A stretch of DNA of 64,000 bases from Achromobacter spanius (lineage in GTDB: Bacteria > Pseudomonadota > Gammaproteobacteria > Burkholderiales > Burkholderiaceae_B), in assembly GCF_029637605.1 (NCBI RefSeq), contig NZ_CP121261.1, positions 868,001-932,000 on the forward strand, read 5' to 3'. Shown here one piece after another: positions 24,575 through 33,343 of the stretch (position 1 is its first letter; the number at the start of each line of letters is the position of its first letter). The translations under genes were made by a program, and so were the position numbers. The notes under the pieces are model-generated. The model was not told the origin of the DNA. It did not search any database and saw only the letters and a program-made list of their open reading frames with translations.

Positions 24575-27500
24575 TCAATACCGCCAGCGCACGTTCAACG
24601 ACCCCGCGTGCTCTCGATTTCCGCCGCCATACTGCCCGCTGTAATTCAAGCCCAACGACGCATTCTTGGACACCGCCACCTCCGCGCCCAGCTCGGCAAC
24701 CGCCGCGTTGCGCGCAATCGGCGCGCCCGACACGGTGAACGCCTGGCCGCCATCAAACGCCATCGTGGATTGCGGCAACACATCGCCAAACGCATGGCGC
24801 CAGCCCAGCGTGGCCTGCAAGCGGCCTTCGGCGCCACTCAGCGTGAAGTCCGTTTGGGCGCGCATGCCGAGCGTGCTGCTGGTTTGCTTGTCGCTGCTGC
24901 TTTGGCCGCTCAAGGCCGCCGAGCCGCCGGATTCCTTGAAGCTGCGGCTGCGCAGATCGCTCCAGGCCAGGCCCACGAAGGGCTCAAGCGTGGTGCGGTC
25001 TGACAAGGGCATGGCATAGCCCAGTTCGGTGAAGAGCTGGGTGGTGCTGGCGCCGTAGTCGGCGGTCAGCTTTTGCGATGCGCCGGCCACGGTAGCGTAG
25101 CGTTCGGTGCTGACGTCGTGCCAGGTGTACGACGTGCCGACCAGCAGGTTCAGCTTGCCCGCGCCCGCGTCAAACGATTTGCCGCCATAAATGGCCGCGC
25201 TGTAGCCGGACACGTCCGCGTTCGACGAACGGTCGTCCACGCGGATCTTGCTGTCGGTGTAGCCGACGGCCCCGCCCACGCGCCAACCGTTGCCCACGGC
25301 GTGGTCGGCGCCGACAAAGACGCCGCCGGTGTGTTGACGGACTTGCGCGGTGTTGTCCGTGGCGTTCTGCGTTTGCCAGTTGCCGACCAGCTCGGCCCAG
25401 GCAGGCTGCGCGTTCGACGACGGCAAGGCGGACGCGGACAACGTGCCGCCCGCCTGTGCGGTGGGTGCGCCCGGACGCATGCCCGCGTTCAGGTTGGCGC
25501 GCAGGTGCGACAGCGGCAGCGTGCGTGGGGTGCTGCTGGAACTCATCAGGCTGGACGTGACGCTGGCGTGCGCTTCGCCGGACAGGCTGTTGAAGGCGGC
25601 CGGCGGCGCGCCGTTGGGCAAGGTCAGGATGTATTCGTGCAGCGCATTGCCGGACGGCAGGCTGTCCAGCGCGTTGGCGACGGCGCGTTGATTGCCGGTG
25701 CGCGCGGCGTCGGCGAAGGCGATCGGACGGGTCGGGGTGGTCGGCGCGGTCGGCGTCGTGGGGTCCACCGGCACCACCTTGCGCCCGAGTTGCAGCGTGA
25801 CATCCTGCGCGCCGTAGCGCAGGGCCGGGGCAAGGTAGGCATAGTTCGACGACACGTTGTCGAACTGGCCATTGATGGCGTTGGCGCTCAGGATGGTGTA
25901 CTGGCGCGTGGTTTCAAAGCCGCCTTCCGGCCCGACGTGCACCACCGAGCCCGCCAGATTCGCGACGCCGCTGACGGCCACGCGGGCGCTGTCGGATGAG
26001 ACCGGATCGGCTGCAACCTGATACGTCGAGCCCGGCATGAAGGTCAGGTCGCCCGCCACGTTCAAGGTGCCGTTGACCTTGCCCGGCGCCAGGATGGCGC
26101 CGCTTTGCAGCGTGGTCGTGCCGACTTGGCCTGAGCCTTGCAGCAGTGTGCCGCTGGCCAGCGTCAACGTACCGCCCAGCTTGCCGGTCGATGCCATGTT
26201 CAACGCGCCTGCCTGCACCAGCATGCTGCCGGTGTAGGCGCTGCCGTCGCCAGAAATCGTGAGCATGCCGGTGCCTGCCTTGGCCAGATCGCCGTTGCCG
26301 GCAAGGGTTCCGGTCAGGCCGAAGGTGCTTGTCGCGGCAACATCAATGGCGCTGGGTTGCGTCAACAGGATGCTGCGGGCGGTATCGAAGCTGGCCGTCG
26401 TGGCCAGCACGCCGCCGCTCAACGTCAAGCCGCCCGTGGCCGCGCCCAGGTTGGCGTCCTTGGATACCGCCAGCGTGCCCACCCGCACATCCGTGCCGCC
26501 CGTGTAGGTGTTGTCACCCGTCAGCACCAGGCGGCCGAAGTCGGTCTTGGCCAGTTTGCTGGCGCCCGTCAGGCTGGCGGCGATGGTGCCCGTCATGCCG
26601 GCGTCGGCCGATGACCCCGAACCCACGCGGATGATGCTCTCACCCCCCGCGCCTTGCAGCGCGATGGCATCGCCTTCGATGCGGTAGCCGTCGGTGGCGA
26701 GCTGCATGCCGGTAACGCCGATGGCGCCTGCCGATGTGTCCACCGTGACCGTGCCGGCCGTGCCCTGGAACACGGCGAAGGTCGGGTTGGGTTGGAAGGC
26801 GCCGTTCAAGGTGCCGTCCACGTTGGCCCAGTTGCGGCCATCGGTGCGCCAGGTACCCGAGCCGCCGTCGATGGCGCCGTTGTCGTGGCGGGCGGTGTTG
26901 CCGCCGTCCCAGAAGCTCAGCGTGGCGCCGGATGTCGAGGCCAGGTTCACTTGTCCGCCGACCGCGGTTTGCAGCTTCAATGCACTGGCATCCACGCCAG
27001 AGGGCGTAGCGCCCACGGTCAAGCCGTTGTCGACCAAGCTGCCGCCGTAGTCAAACAATCGATAAATGCCAGAGCCAAAGCCGCCTTGATCGGTCACGTT
27101 CAGCGTGCCGGCCAGGGTCAGGTTGCCGCCGACATCAAACAGGGCGTTGTTCGGCGCGTGGCCCAGTTCCACGTTGATCAGGCTGGTGCCGGACAGCGAT
27201 AAGTCGCCGCCAACGGTCAGCGTCTGCCCCTGCACGCCTTCCAGCACGCCGCCCGTAAGCGTGGCGTTGCCATCAACGCGGCCCAAGCCAGACAGGATGC
27301 CCGCGCCGCTGACCGTGACGTCGCCGCCCAGCACGCCGTCGGTATGCAGCCGGCCGCCTGTGACCGAGGCCGAGCCGCCCAGCTTGTCCGACACCCACAG
27401 CGTGCCGGATTGAACCTGCGTCTGGCCGGTAAAGGCGCTGCTGTCGGCCACCAGTTGCAACATGCCCGCGCCGGTCTTCGTGACCTGTCCCGCGCCAGAC

Positions 27501-30500
27501 AGCACGCCACTGAACGAGGTGCTGCTGGTTTGATTGAAGCGCGCCTCGGCGCCCGAGGCGATCGTGGTGTTGCTGGTATAGCGGTCGGCGCTGACTGCCA
27601 GCGTGCCCGCATCGACGCGCCAGTCTTGCGCATTGACGCCGGTCAGCGTCAACACGCCCGAGCCTTGCTTGGCCATCGTGCCGGTGCCCGACACATAGCC
27701 CGCGTAGGTCGCATCGGTAGCCTGGTTGAACACGACGGATCCGTTGTTCGTCAGGTCACCACGGATCGAGGCCGTATTGCCCACCAACATGCCTGCCAGC
27801 ACTTTCGTGTTGCCGTAGGTGTTCGCGCCCGTCAGCGTCAAGGTGCCGGCACCCAGCTTTTGCAGATTGCCTGTGCCGCCGATGGCGCCTTGCAAGCCTA
27901 GCGTGGTGCCCGCCGCGACCGTGATGTCGGCGGTTTGCGTCAGTGTGACGGCACGCGCGGAATCAAAGCTGGCAGTGGTGGCGAGCGCGCCGCCGTTCAG
28001 CGTCAGGCCGCCCGAGCTTGCACCCAGGTTGGCGTCCGACGCAATGGACAAGGTGCCGCCACGGATCTCGGTGCCGCCGGTATAGCTATTCGTGCCCGCC
28101 AGCACCAGCGTGCCAAAGTCGGACTTCACAAGCTTGCTGGCGCCGGTCAGGCTGGACGTTAGGGTAGCAGTGGTGCCGGCGCCGGTGGGCAGGCCCGAAC
28201 CCACGCGCACAATGGTTTCGCCGCCCGCGCCGGACAACGCGATGGCATCGCCCTGGACGCGGTAGCCGCTGCTTGTGAACTGCATGCCCGTCACGCCCAC
28301 GGCGCCAGCGCTCGTATCCACCACTACGGTGCCGGACGCGCCTTGGAAGACGGCGAACGTCGGGTTGGGCTGGAAGCGGCCGTTCAGGGTGCCGTCGGCG
28401 TTGGTCCAGTTCAGGCCATCGGTGCGCCACGTGCCCGCGCCGCCGTTGATGACGCCGTTGTCGCGTTGCGTGGCGTTGCCGCCGTCCCAGAAACTCAAGG
28501 TGGCGCCCGCGGTCGACATCAGGTTGACCTGGCCGTTGACGGCCGTCTGGATGCGAAGGTCATTGGCCGTGATGCCCGTGGGTGTGTTGCCCACGGCCAT
28601 TGTGTTGGTGGTCAAGGTGCCGCCATAGTCGAACAAGCGGTAGACGCCCGCGCCAAAGGCGCCTTGGTCCGTGACGTTCAGTGTGCCGGCCAAGGCCAGG
28701 TTGCCGCCCACATCGAACAGGGCGGTAGCACCGGCACGGCCCAGCGCCACGTTGACGCGACTGGCGTTGTCCAAGGTGAGGTCACCGCCAATGGTCAGGG
28801 TGCGGCCTTGCGTGCCTTGCAGCTCGCCGCCCGTCAGCGTGACGTTCTGGCCGATGGTGCCGGTGCCCGACAGAATGGTGTTGGCGCCGATGGCGGCATT
28901 GCCGCCCAGTGTGCCGGTGACGTGCAGGCGGCCGCTCTGTACATCGGCGTTGCCGCCCAGCTTGCCGACCACGCTGAGCATGCCGCCGGCCACGCGGGTC
29001 GTGCCGGTGTAGGCGCTGCTGTCCGCGTTCATTTCCAGGTTGCCGGCGCCAGTCTTCACGAAGGCGCCACTGCCCGACAGCTTGCCGGCATAGCCGGCGT
29101 CGGTGGCTTGGTCAAAGCGCAGCGTGCCGGCGGCGCCGATGGTGGCGTTGGCGGTGTACGTTGACACGTCGGTGGCCAGCGTGCCGGCTTCGATGTTCCA
29201 GTCCATCGTATTCAGGCCATCCAAGGTCAGCGTGCCCGCGCCGCGTTTGGTGATGGTGCCGCTGCCGATCAACGAACTGGATACGGTGCCGTCCAGGCTT
29301 TGGTCGAAGATGACCGAACCGTAGTTGAGCAGGTTGCCCCGGATGGACGCGCTATCGCCGATCAAGGTGCCCGCCTGCACCCAGGTGGTGTTGGTGTAGT
29401 GGTTGTTGCCCGTCAGCGCCAGCGTGCCCGCGCCTTTCTTGATGAGCTGCCCGTTCCCGTCGATCGTGCCGGCCAGGCCCAGTTGCGTGTCGACCGCCAC
29501 ATTGAACGTGCCCTCTGAGACCAAGGTGACGGCGCGATTGCTGGTAAAGCTGGACGTTGATGCCAGCGTGCCCCCCGCGATCGTCAGGTCGCCGCTGGCC
29601 GCGCCCAGGTTGGCGTCACTGGACACCGACAGCGTGCCCAGGCGCACATCCGTGCCGCCGGTGTAGGTGTTGTTGCCCGCCAGCACCAAGGTGCCGAAAT
29701 CGGACTTCATCAGCTTGCTGGCACCCGTCAACGACGATGCAATCGTGCCGACCATGCTGCTGCTGGCAGGGGTGATGTTGCCCACGAGCATTACCGTCTG
29801 GCCGCCGCTGCCCTGCAGGGCGATGGAATCGCCTTGAATGCGATAGCCGTCCGTGCCGATTGTGATGCCCGTCACGCCGACGGCGCCGCCGCTGTTGTCG
29901 ACGGTGACGGTGCCCGCCGCGCCCGAGAACGTGGCCAGGGAGGGCAGGGTGTATCGGCCGTTCGTCAAACCATCGGCAGACGTCCAGTTGCTGGCCGTCG
30001 CGTTCCATATGCCCGAGCCACCGTCGATCTGGCCATTGGGCGTGGTGTTGGCGCCATCCCATTGATTTACCGTCAAGCCGGCCGTGGATACCAGGTTGAC
30101 CTGACCCAACGTCGACATCTGCACCGTCAGTTGGGAAGTGCTGATACCCGTGGGCGTCGTGCCGATGATGATCGGGGCGCTCGGGGAAAAGGACATGGAC
30201 GTGTGGTACTTGAACAGTTGGTAGACGCCCGCGCCGAACCCGCCCTGATTGCTCACATTCAATGTTGGGCTAGCTAGAGACAGATGGCCGGTAACGTCAA
30301 ACAGCGGCGTGGCGTTCACGCCGCCCAGCGCCACGTTGATCTGGCTGCCCTGGCTTAGGTTCAAAGTGCCGAATTTCAGCGTTTGTCCCTGCACACCCTC
30401 CAAGATGCCGCCGCCGCGCACCGTGGCGTTCTGGCCGACCGTGCCCGTACCCGTGATTTTGCCGCCTGCCTCGACGGTAACGTCGCCGCCCAGCGTATTG

Positions 30501-31882
30501 TTTACGGCCAGCGTTCCGCCGCGGACGGCGGTTGTGCCGGTGAAGGCGCCGTTGTTACCGCTTAGCGTGGTGACGCCGGTGCCGGTTTTAACCAGATTCC
30601 CCGTGCCGCTCAGTTGCCCGGAAAGGGTGAGCGGCTGAGCACCGGCCAAGGTCAGGCTGCCGCTTTGAAGGGCCAGGTCATTGCCTAGAACCAGGCCAAC
30701 AGAGCCCGATTGCAAGGTGCCGCCATTGGCGGTTATCTGGCCTGCGCCCAGGGCCAGCGTGTCGATCAAGGTAAGCACGCCGTCGTTGATGGTGGTCGAC
30801 GTTGAGCCGGTCAACAGCGGACCGGACACCGTCCATGTGCCGCTGTCGACGATCAGGTTGCTGAAGTTGCGGTACGTGTCGCCCGCAATGCTCCCGCTGC
30901 CGCCCGCACCGGAACCGGTGCCGTTTTGCAGGGCCAGGGTGTTGTTGCCACCCGCGCCACCATCCACGGTGCCAGTGCTGGCGAACTCCAGGTCTTGGTT
31001 CAGCACCGCCATGTCGCCCGCAGCGCCGCCGCCCGATTCGACCCATGAGCCGGTCAGCGCGTTGTATCGGTTGGCCCCGGCACCGGCGCCCAGGGACACG
31101 CTACCGTAGATCGTGCCCACATTGGTGAACACGTTGCCGGCCGCCGACGCTTGAAACGCCACGCGGCCGAAGATCGCATGGTGGTTCGCCATGTTGACGC
31201 GGGAGCCACCCCAGACCGCGACGACAGGCGCGTCGCCCGACATTGATGTCCCTGACAGGGGCATCGAAGATAAGGTGCCTTTGTTGAGGATCGTCGTGGA
31301 TCCGAAGCCGCCGTTTTGAATGTTCAGCGCCATGCCGGTCAGAGAGCCCAAGAGCGCGCTGGTAGGCGCGTCTGTCATTCCGCTTATCGTCCCATTGTTG
31401 ATCACCGTGACCAGGCTGTTGTTGCTATTGCCGATGGTGACGGCAGAGGTCAGTGCGCTGGGGATACCGATGACGGATGGGTCAATCGTGCCATTGTTTT
31501 CAAGCTGGACATTGTTGCCACTTAACGTGACCGCGCTGGACGACGAGGATGGCGCGGTGATGATCGCGCCGGGTGCAATGTTTACCGTGGGGTTGTTGGT
31601 GGCTTCGTTGATTCCGGCGATTACGCCGGTGCATACGACCGTGGTGCCCGGACTGAACGGGGTGCATGCGGCATGCGCCTGGGGCAGGGCGCCAAACAGG
31701 GCACACGCCGCAGCCAGGGCCAGCACCACGCTGCGTTGGCGCGAAACCTTGCGTGTCGGCGATGCGGTTTGCAGCGTGGCGCTGCCACTGCCTGATGTTC
31801 TGCCCCTGACCTTGGTGGTTTCCGGTGCGGCAACCCACGCGCCCAGGGACGGATTCCAAACGGAGCAGAACGTTTTATTCAT
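24575..31882 (-). CDS. giant type Va autotransporter with extended signal peptide and repeated passenger
   Basis: 2435 residues. It begins with an extended signal peptide region (MNKTFCSVWNPSLGAWVAAPE) and a second hydrophobic signal around residues 50-72. The passenger is made of autotransporter-associated beta-strand repeats (SGNNTYTGGTDVR-type, GTLTLTGANTYGNT-type). Three long repeats are marked by WDG at residues 608, 1132 and 1658, i.e. a period of about 525 residues. A Pro/Thr linker (~2031-2050, VPVDPTTPTAPTTPTRP) leads to the junction region and a C-terminal barrel of about 275 residues ending NVRWRY. Family role: a surface-exposed beta-helix for adhesion or autoaggregation. No protease triad was noticed. 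Confidence 0.9.
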   Translation of the reverse strand: MNKTFCSVWNPSLGAWVAAPETTKVRGRTSGSGSATLQTASPTRKVSRQRSVVLALAAACALFGALPQAHAACTPFSPGTTVVCTGVIAGINEATNNPTVNIAPGAIITAPSSSSSAVTLSGNNVQLENNGTIDPSVIGIPSALTSAVTIGNSNNSLVTVINNGTISGMTDAPTSALLGSLTGMALNIQNGGFGSTTILNKGTLSSMPLSGTSMSGDAPVVAVWGGSRVNMANHHAIFGRVAFQASAAGNVFTNVGTIYGSVSLGAGAGANRYNALTGSWVESGGGAAGDMAVLNQDLEFASTGTVDGGAGGNNTLALQNGTGSGAGGSGSIAGDTYRNFSNLIVDSGTWTVSGPLLTGSTSTTINDGVLTLIDTLALGAGQITANGGTLQSGSVGLVLGNDLALQSGSLTLAGAQPLTLSGQLSGTGNLVKTGTGVTTLSGNNGAFTGTTAVRGGTLAVNNTLGGDVTVEAGGKITGTGTVGQNATVRGGGILEGVQGQTLKFGTLNLSQGSQINVALGGVNATPLFDVTGHLSLASPTLNVSNQGGFGAGVYQLFKYHTSMSFSPSAPIIIGTTPTGISTSQLTVQMSTLGQVNLVSTAGLTVNQWDGANTTPNGQIDGGSGIWNATASNWTSADGLTNGRYTLPSLATFSGAAGTVTVDNSGGAVGVTGITIGTDGYRIQGDSIALQGSGGQTVMLVGNITPASSSMVGTIASSLTGASKLMKSDFGTLVLAGNNTYTGGTDVRLGTLSVSSDANLGAASGDLTIAGGTLASTSSFTSNRAVTLVSEGTFNVAVDTQLGLAGTIDGNGQLIKKGAGTLALTGNNHYTNTTWVQAGTLIGDSASIRGNLLNYGSVIFDQSLDGTVSSSLIGSGTITKRGAGTLTLDGLNTMDWNIEAGTLATDVSTYTANATIGAAGTLRFDQATDAGYAGKLSGSGAFVKTGAGNLEMNADSSAYTGTTRVAGGMLSVVGKLGGNADVQSGRLHVTGTLGGNAAIGANTILSGTGTIGQNVTLTGGELQGTQGRTLTIGGDLTLDNASRVNVALGRAGATALFDVGGNLALAGTLNVTDQGAFGAGVYRLFDYGGTLTTNTMAVGNTPTGITANDLRIQTAVNGQVNLMSTAGATLSFWDGGNATQRDNGVINGGAGTWRTDGLNWTNADGTLNGRFQPNPTFAVFQGASGTVVVDTSAGAVGVTGMQFTSSGYRVQGDAIALSGAGGETIVRVGSGLPTGAGTTATLTSSLTGASKLVKSDFGTLVLAGTNSYTGGTEIRGGTLSIASDANLGASSGGLTLNGGALATTASFDSARAVTLTQTADITVAAGTTLGLQGAIGGTGNLQKLGAGTLTLTGANTYGNTKVLAGMLVGNTASIRGDLTNNGSVVFNQATDATYAGYVSGTGTMAKQGSGVLTLTGVNAQDWRVDAGTLAVSADRYTSNTTIASGAEARFNQTSSTSFSGVLSGAGQVTKTGAGMLQLVADSSAFTGQTQVQSGTLWVSDKLGGSASVTGGRLHTDGVLGGDVTVSGAGILSGLGRVDGNATLTGGVLEGVQGQTLTVGGDLSLSGTSLINVELGHAPNNALFDVGGNLTLAGTLNVTDQGGFGSGIYRLFDYGGSLVDNGLTVGATPSGVDASALKLQTAVGGQVNLASTSGATLSFWDGGNTARHDNGAIDGGSGTWRTDGRNWANVDGTLNGAFQPNPTFAVFQGTAGTVTVDTSAGAIGVTGMQLATDGYRIEGDAIALQGAGGESIIRVGSGSSADAGMTGTIAASLTGASKLAKTDFGRLVLTGDNTYTGGTDVRVGTLAVSKDANLGAATGGLTLSGGVLATTASFDTARSILLTQPSAIDVAATSTFGLTGTLAGNGDLAKAGTGMLTISGDGSAYTGSMLVQAGALNMASTGKLGGTLTLASGTLLQGSGQVGTTTLQSGAILAPGKVNGTLNVAGDLTFMPGSTYQVAADPVSSDSARVAVSGVANLAGSVVHVGPEGGFETTRQYTILSANAINGQFDNVSSNYAYLAPALRYGAQDVTLQLGRKVVPVDPTTPTAPTTPTRPIAFADAARTGNQRAVANALDSLPSGNALHEYILTLPNGAPPAAFNSLSGEAHASVTSSLMSSSSTPRTLPLSHLRANLNAGMRPGAPTAQAGGTLSASALPSSNAQPAWAELVGNWQTQNATDNTAQVRQHTGGVFVGADHAVGNGWRVGGAVGYTDSKIRVDDRSSNADVSGYSAAIYGGKSFDAGAGKLNLLVGTSYTWHDVSTERYATVAGASQKLTADYGASTTQLFTELGYAMPLSDRTTLEPFVGLAWSDLRSRSFKESGGSAALSGQSSSDKQTSSTLGMRAQTDFTLSGAEGRLQATLGWRHAFGDVLPQSTMAFDGGQAFTVSGAPIARNAAVAELGAEVAVSKNASLGLNYSGQYGGGNREHAGSLNVRWRY
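26400..30100 (-). repeat. three ~1.57-kb coding repeats in the autotransporter passenger
   Basis: The tryptophan codon of the WDG motif recurs at 30059-30061, 28487-28489 and 26909-26911, giving spacings of 1572 and 1578 bp. Each unit contains a GxINGGxGTWRTDGxNW-like segment, a FAVFQG/VTVDTSAGAVGVTGM segment and a LTGASKLxKSDFGxLVLAGxNxYTGGT segment. Copies 2 and 3 are the most alike. Boundaries are approximate. Confidence 0.75.
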
Positions 31883-32013
31883 GACAGCCTATCGAAGAGG
31901 TCGTAGGCCGCTCACCGCGAGGTAGCCTATTTGTAATTAATTCTTACTCTTCGAATGTAAGCTGAGTAACACGAATGATGAATCACTGAAACTGGGTAAT
32001 CACGATTCGGACC
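31883..32013. promoter_or_regulatory. upstream region of the autotransporter gene
   Basis: 131 bp, AT-rich at 31925-31975 (TTTGTAATTAATTCTTACTC), between the autotransporter start and the first palindromic repeat. It probably carries the promoter; no clear operator was recognised. Confidence 0.35.
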
Positions 32014-32193
32014 GTAGGATGGGTGAAGCGCGGCACGCCGGTGAAAAATACGCCGACACACAACGCGCGCAACCCATCAAGCAACGTCACAGCGCCGAAT
32101 AATTTCGGCCACAACGCAATGGCTGCATGATGGGTTCCGCGCGCTTGGGACTGGTTATCTTTTGCCGGTTTTCGCGCGCTTCACCCATCCTAC
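32014..32193. repeat. palindromic element 1 of the array (180 bp)
   Basis: Bounded by GTAGGATGGGTGAAGCGCG and its inverted copy CGCGCTTCACCCATCCTAC. Internally, AACCCATCA and TGATGGGTT face each other, so the element is two hairpin-forming halves in opposite orientation. It is 1 bp longer than elements 2-4 and diverges in the middle (around 32083-32115). Confidence 0.85.
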
Positions 32194-32227
32194 GTGTGAC
32201 CGCGGATTCTTTTATCGCCCGCACCTG

Positions 32228-32386
32228 TCACTTGCCGTTATCACTCACCAGCACTGGCTTGTCCCGATACTTCGCTGGAAATGTCTTTGCCAGGTTCTCC
32301 ACCTTCGGCACGTCATTGATCACGATGTACATGCTGGTCGGGTGGCGCACCAGATAATCCTGGTGATAGCCCTCGGCGGACCAATC
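32228..32386 (-). pseudogene. msrA 3-prime fragment, copy 1
   Basis: Encodes the last 50 or so residues of MsrA (AEGYHQDYLVRHP ... VLVSDNGK) including the stop codon. It is fused upstream to a palindromic element through about 12 bp (GGCGGACCAATC) not found in the intact gene. It lacks the catalytic GCFWG part. VENLAKT replaces VEILAKT of the intact gene. Confidence 0.88.
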
Positions 32387-32565
32387 GTAGGATGGGTGAA
32401 GCGCGGCACGCCGGTGAAAAATACGCCGACACACAACGCGCGCAACCCATCAAGCAATCTCACAGCCCAAACCATGTCAGCCACAACGCAATGGCTGCAT
32501 GATGGGTTCCGCGCGTTTGGGACTGGTTATCTTTTGCCGGTTTTCGCGCGCTTCACCCATCCTAC
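32387..32565. repeat. palindromic element 2 of the array (179 bp)
   Basis: Same terminal inverted repeats as element 1 and nearly identical to elements 3 and 4. It begins directly after the truncated msrA copy 1. Confidence 0.85.
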
Positions 32566-32599
32566 GTGTGACCGCGGATTCTTTTATCGCCCGCACCTG

Positions 32600-32758
32600 T
32601 CACTTGCCGCTATCACTCACCAGCACCGGCTTGTCCCGATACTTCGCTGGAAATGTCTTTGCCAGGTTTTCCACCTTCGGCACATCATTGATCACGATGT
32701 ACATGCTGGTCGGGTGGCGCACCAGATAATCCTGGTGATAGCGCTCGGCGGACCAATC
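32600..32758 (-). pseudogene. msrA 3-prime fragment, copy 2
   Basis: Same extent as copy 1. It differs by AERYHQ (Gly to Arg) and ends VSDSGK instead of VSDNGK. There is no catalytic region. Confidence 0.88.
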
Positions 32759-32937
32759 GTAGGATGGGTGAAGCGCGGCACGCCGGTGAAAAATACGCCG
32801 ACACACAACGCGCGCAACCCATCAAGCAATGTCACAGCCCAAACCATGTCAGCCACAACGCAATGGCTGCATGATGGGTTCCGCGCGTTTGGGACTGGTT
32901 ATCTTTTGCCGGTTTTCGCGCGCTTCACCCATCCTAC
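32759..32937. repeat. palindromic element 3 of the array (179 bp)
   Basis: Terminal inverted repeats as in element 1. It differs from element 2 at only a few bases. Confidence 0.85.
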
Positions 32938-32971
32938 GTGTGACCGCGGATTCTTTTATCGCCCGCACCTG

Positions 32972-33130
32972 TCACTTGCCGCTATCACTCACCAACACCG
33001 GCTTGTCCCGATACTTCGCTGGAAATGTCTTTGCCAGGTTCTCCACCTTCGGCACATCATTGATCACGATGTACATGCTGGTCGGGTGGCGCACCAGATA
33101 ATCCTGGTGATAGCCCTCGGCGGACCAATC
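32972..33130 (-). pseudogene. msrA 3-prime fragment, copy 3
   Basis: Same extent as copies 1 and 2; ends VSDSGK. It is the truncated copy nearest the intact gene, separated from it by element 4 and the 34-bp flank. Confidence 0.88.
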
Positions 33131-33309
33131 GTAGGATGGGTGAAGCGCGGCACGCCGGTGAAAAATGCGCTGACACACAACGCGCGCAACCCATCAAGCA
33201 ATCTCACAGCCCAAACCATGTCAGCCACAATGCAATGGCTGCATGATGGGTTCCGCGCGTTTGGGACTGGTTATCTTTTGCCGGTTTTCGCGCGCTTCAC
33301 CCATCCTAC
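33131..33309. repeat. palindromic element 4 of the array (179 bp)
   Basis: Lies 34 bp beyond the stop codon of the intact msrA gene, in the same relative position that elements 1-3 have to the truncated copies. On the msrA transcript it could act as a 3-prime stem-loop. Confidence 0.85.
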
Positions 33310-33343
33310 GTGTGACCGCGGATTCTTTTATCGCCCGCACCTG

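Larger units (their letters stand above)
32014..33343. repeat. tandem array of a 372-bp unit: palindromic repeat + msrA 3-prime fragment
   Basis: Four palindromic elements start at 32014, 32387, 32759 and 33131. Each is followed by the same 34-bp msrA downstream flank and the last ~147 bp of msrA; the fourth leads into the intact gene. The spacings are 373, 372 and 372 bp. The copies are nearly identical, with point differences such as DNGK/DSGK codons. Because 372 is a multiple of three and the unit lacks stops in one frame, a 632-codon open frame crosses the array on the plus strand. It is not a gene. Confidence 0.92.

Noticed and set aside
32014..33343. Regular direct repeats that might suggest a CRISPR array
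   Set aside because: Units are 372 bp with no short unique spacers, and no cas genes are present. The repeats contain msrA sequence.
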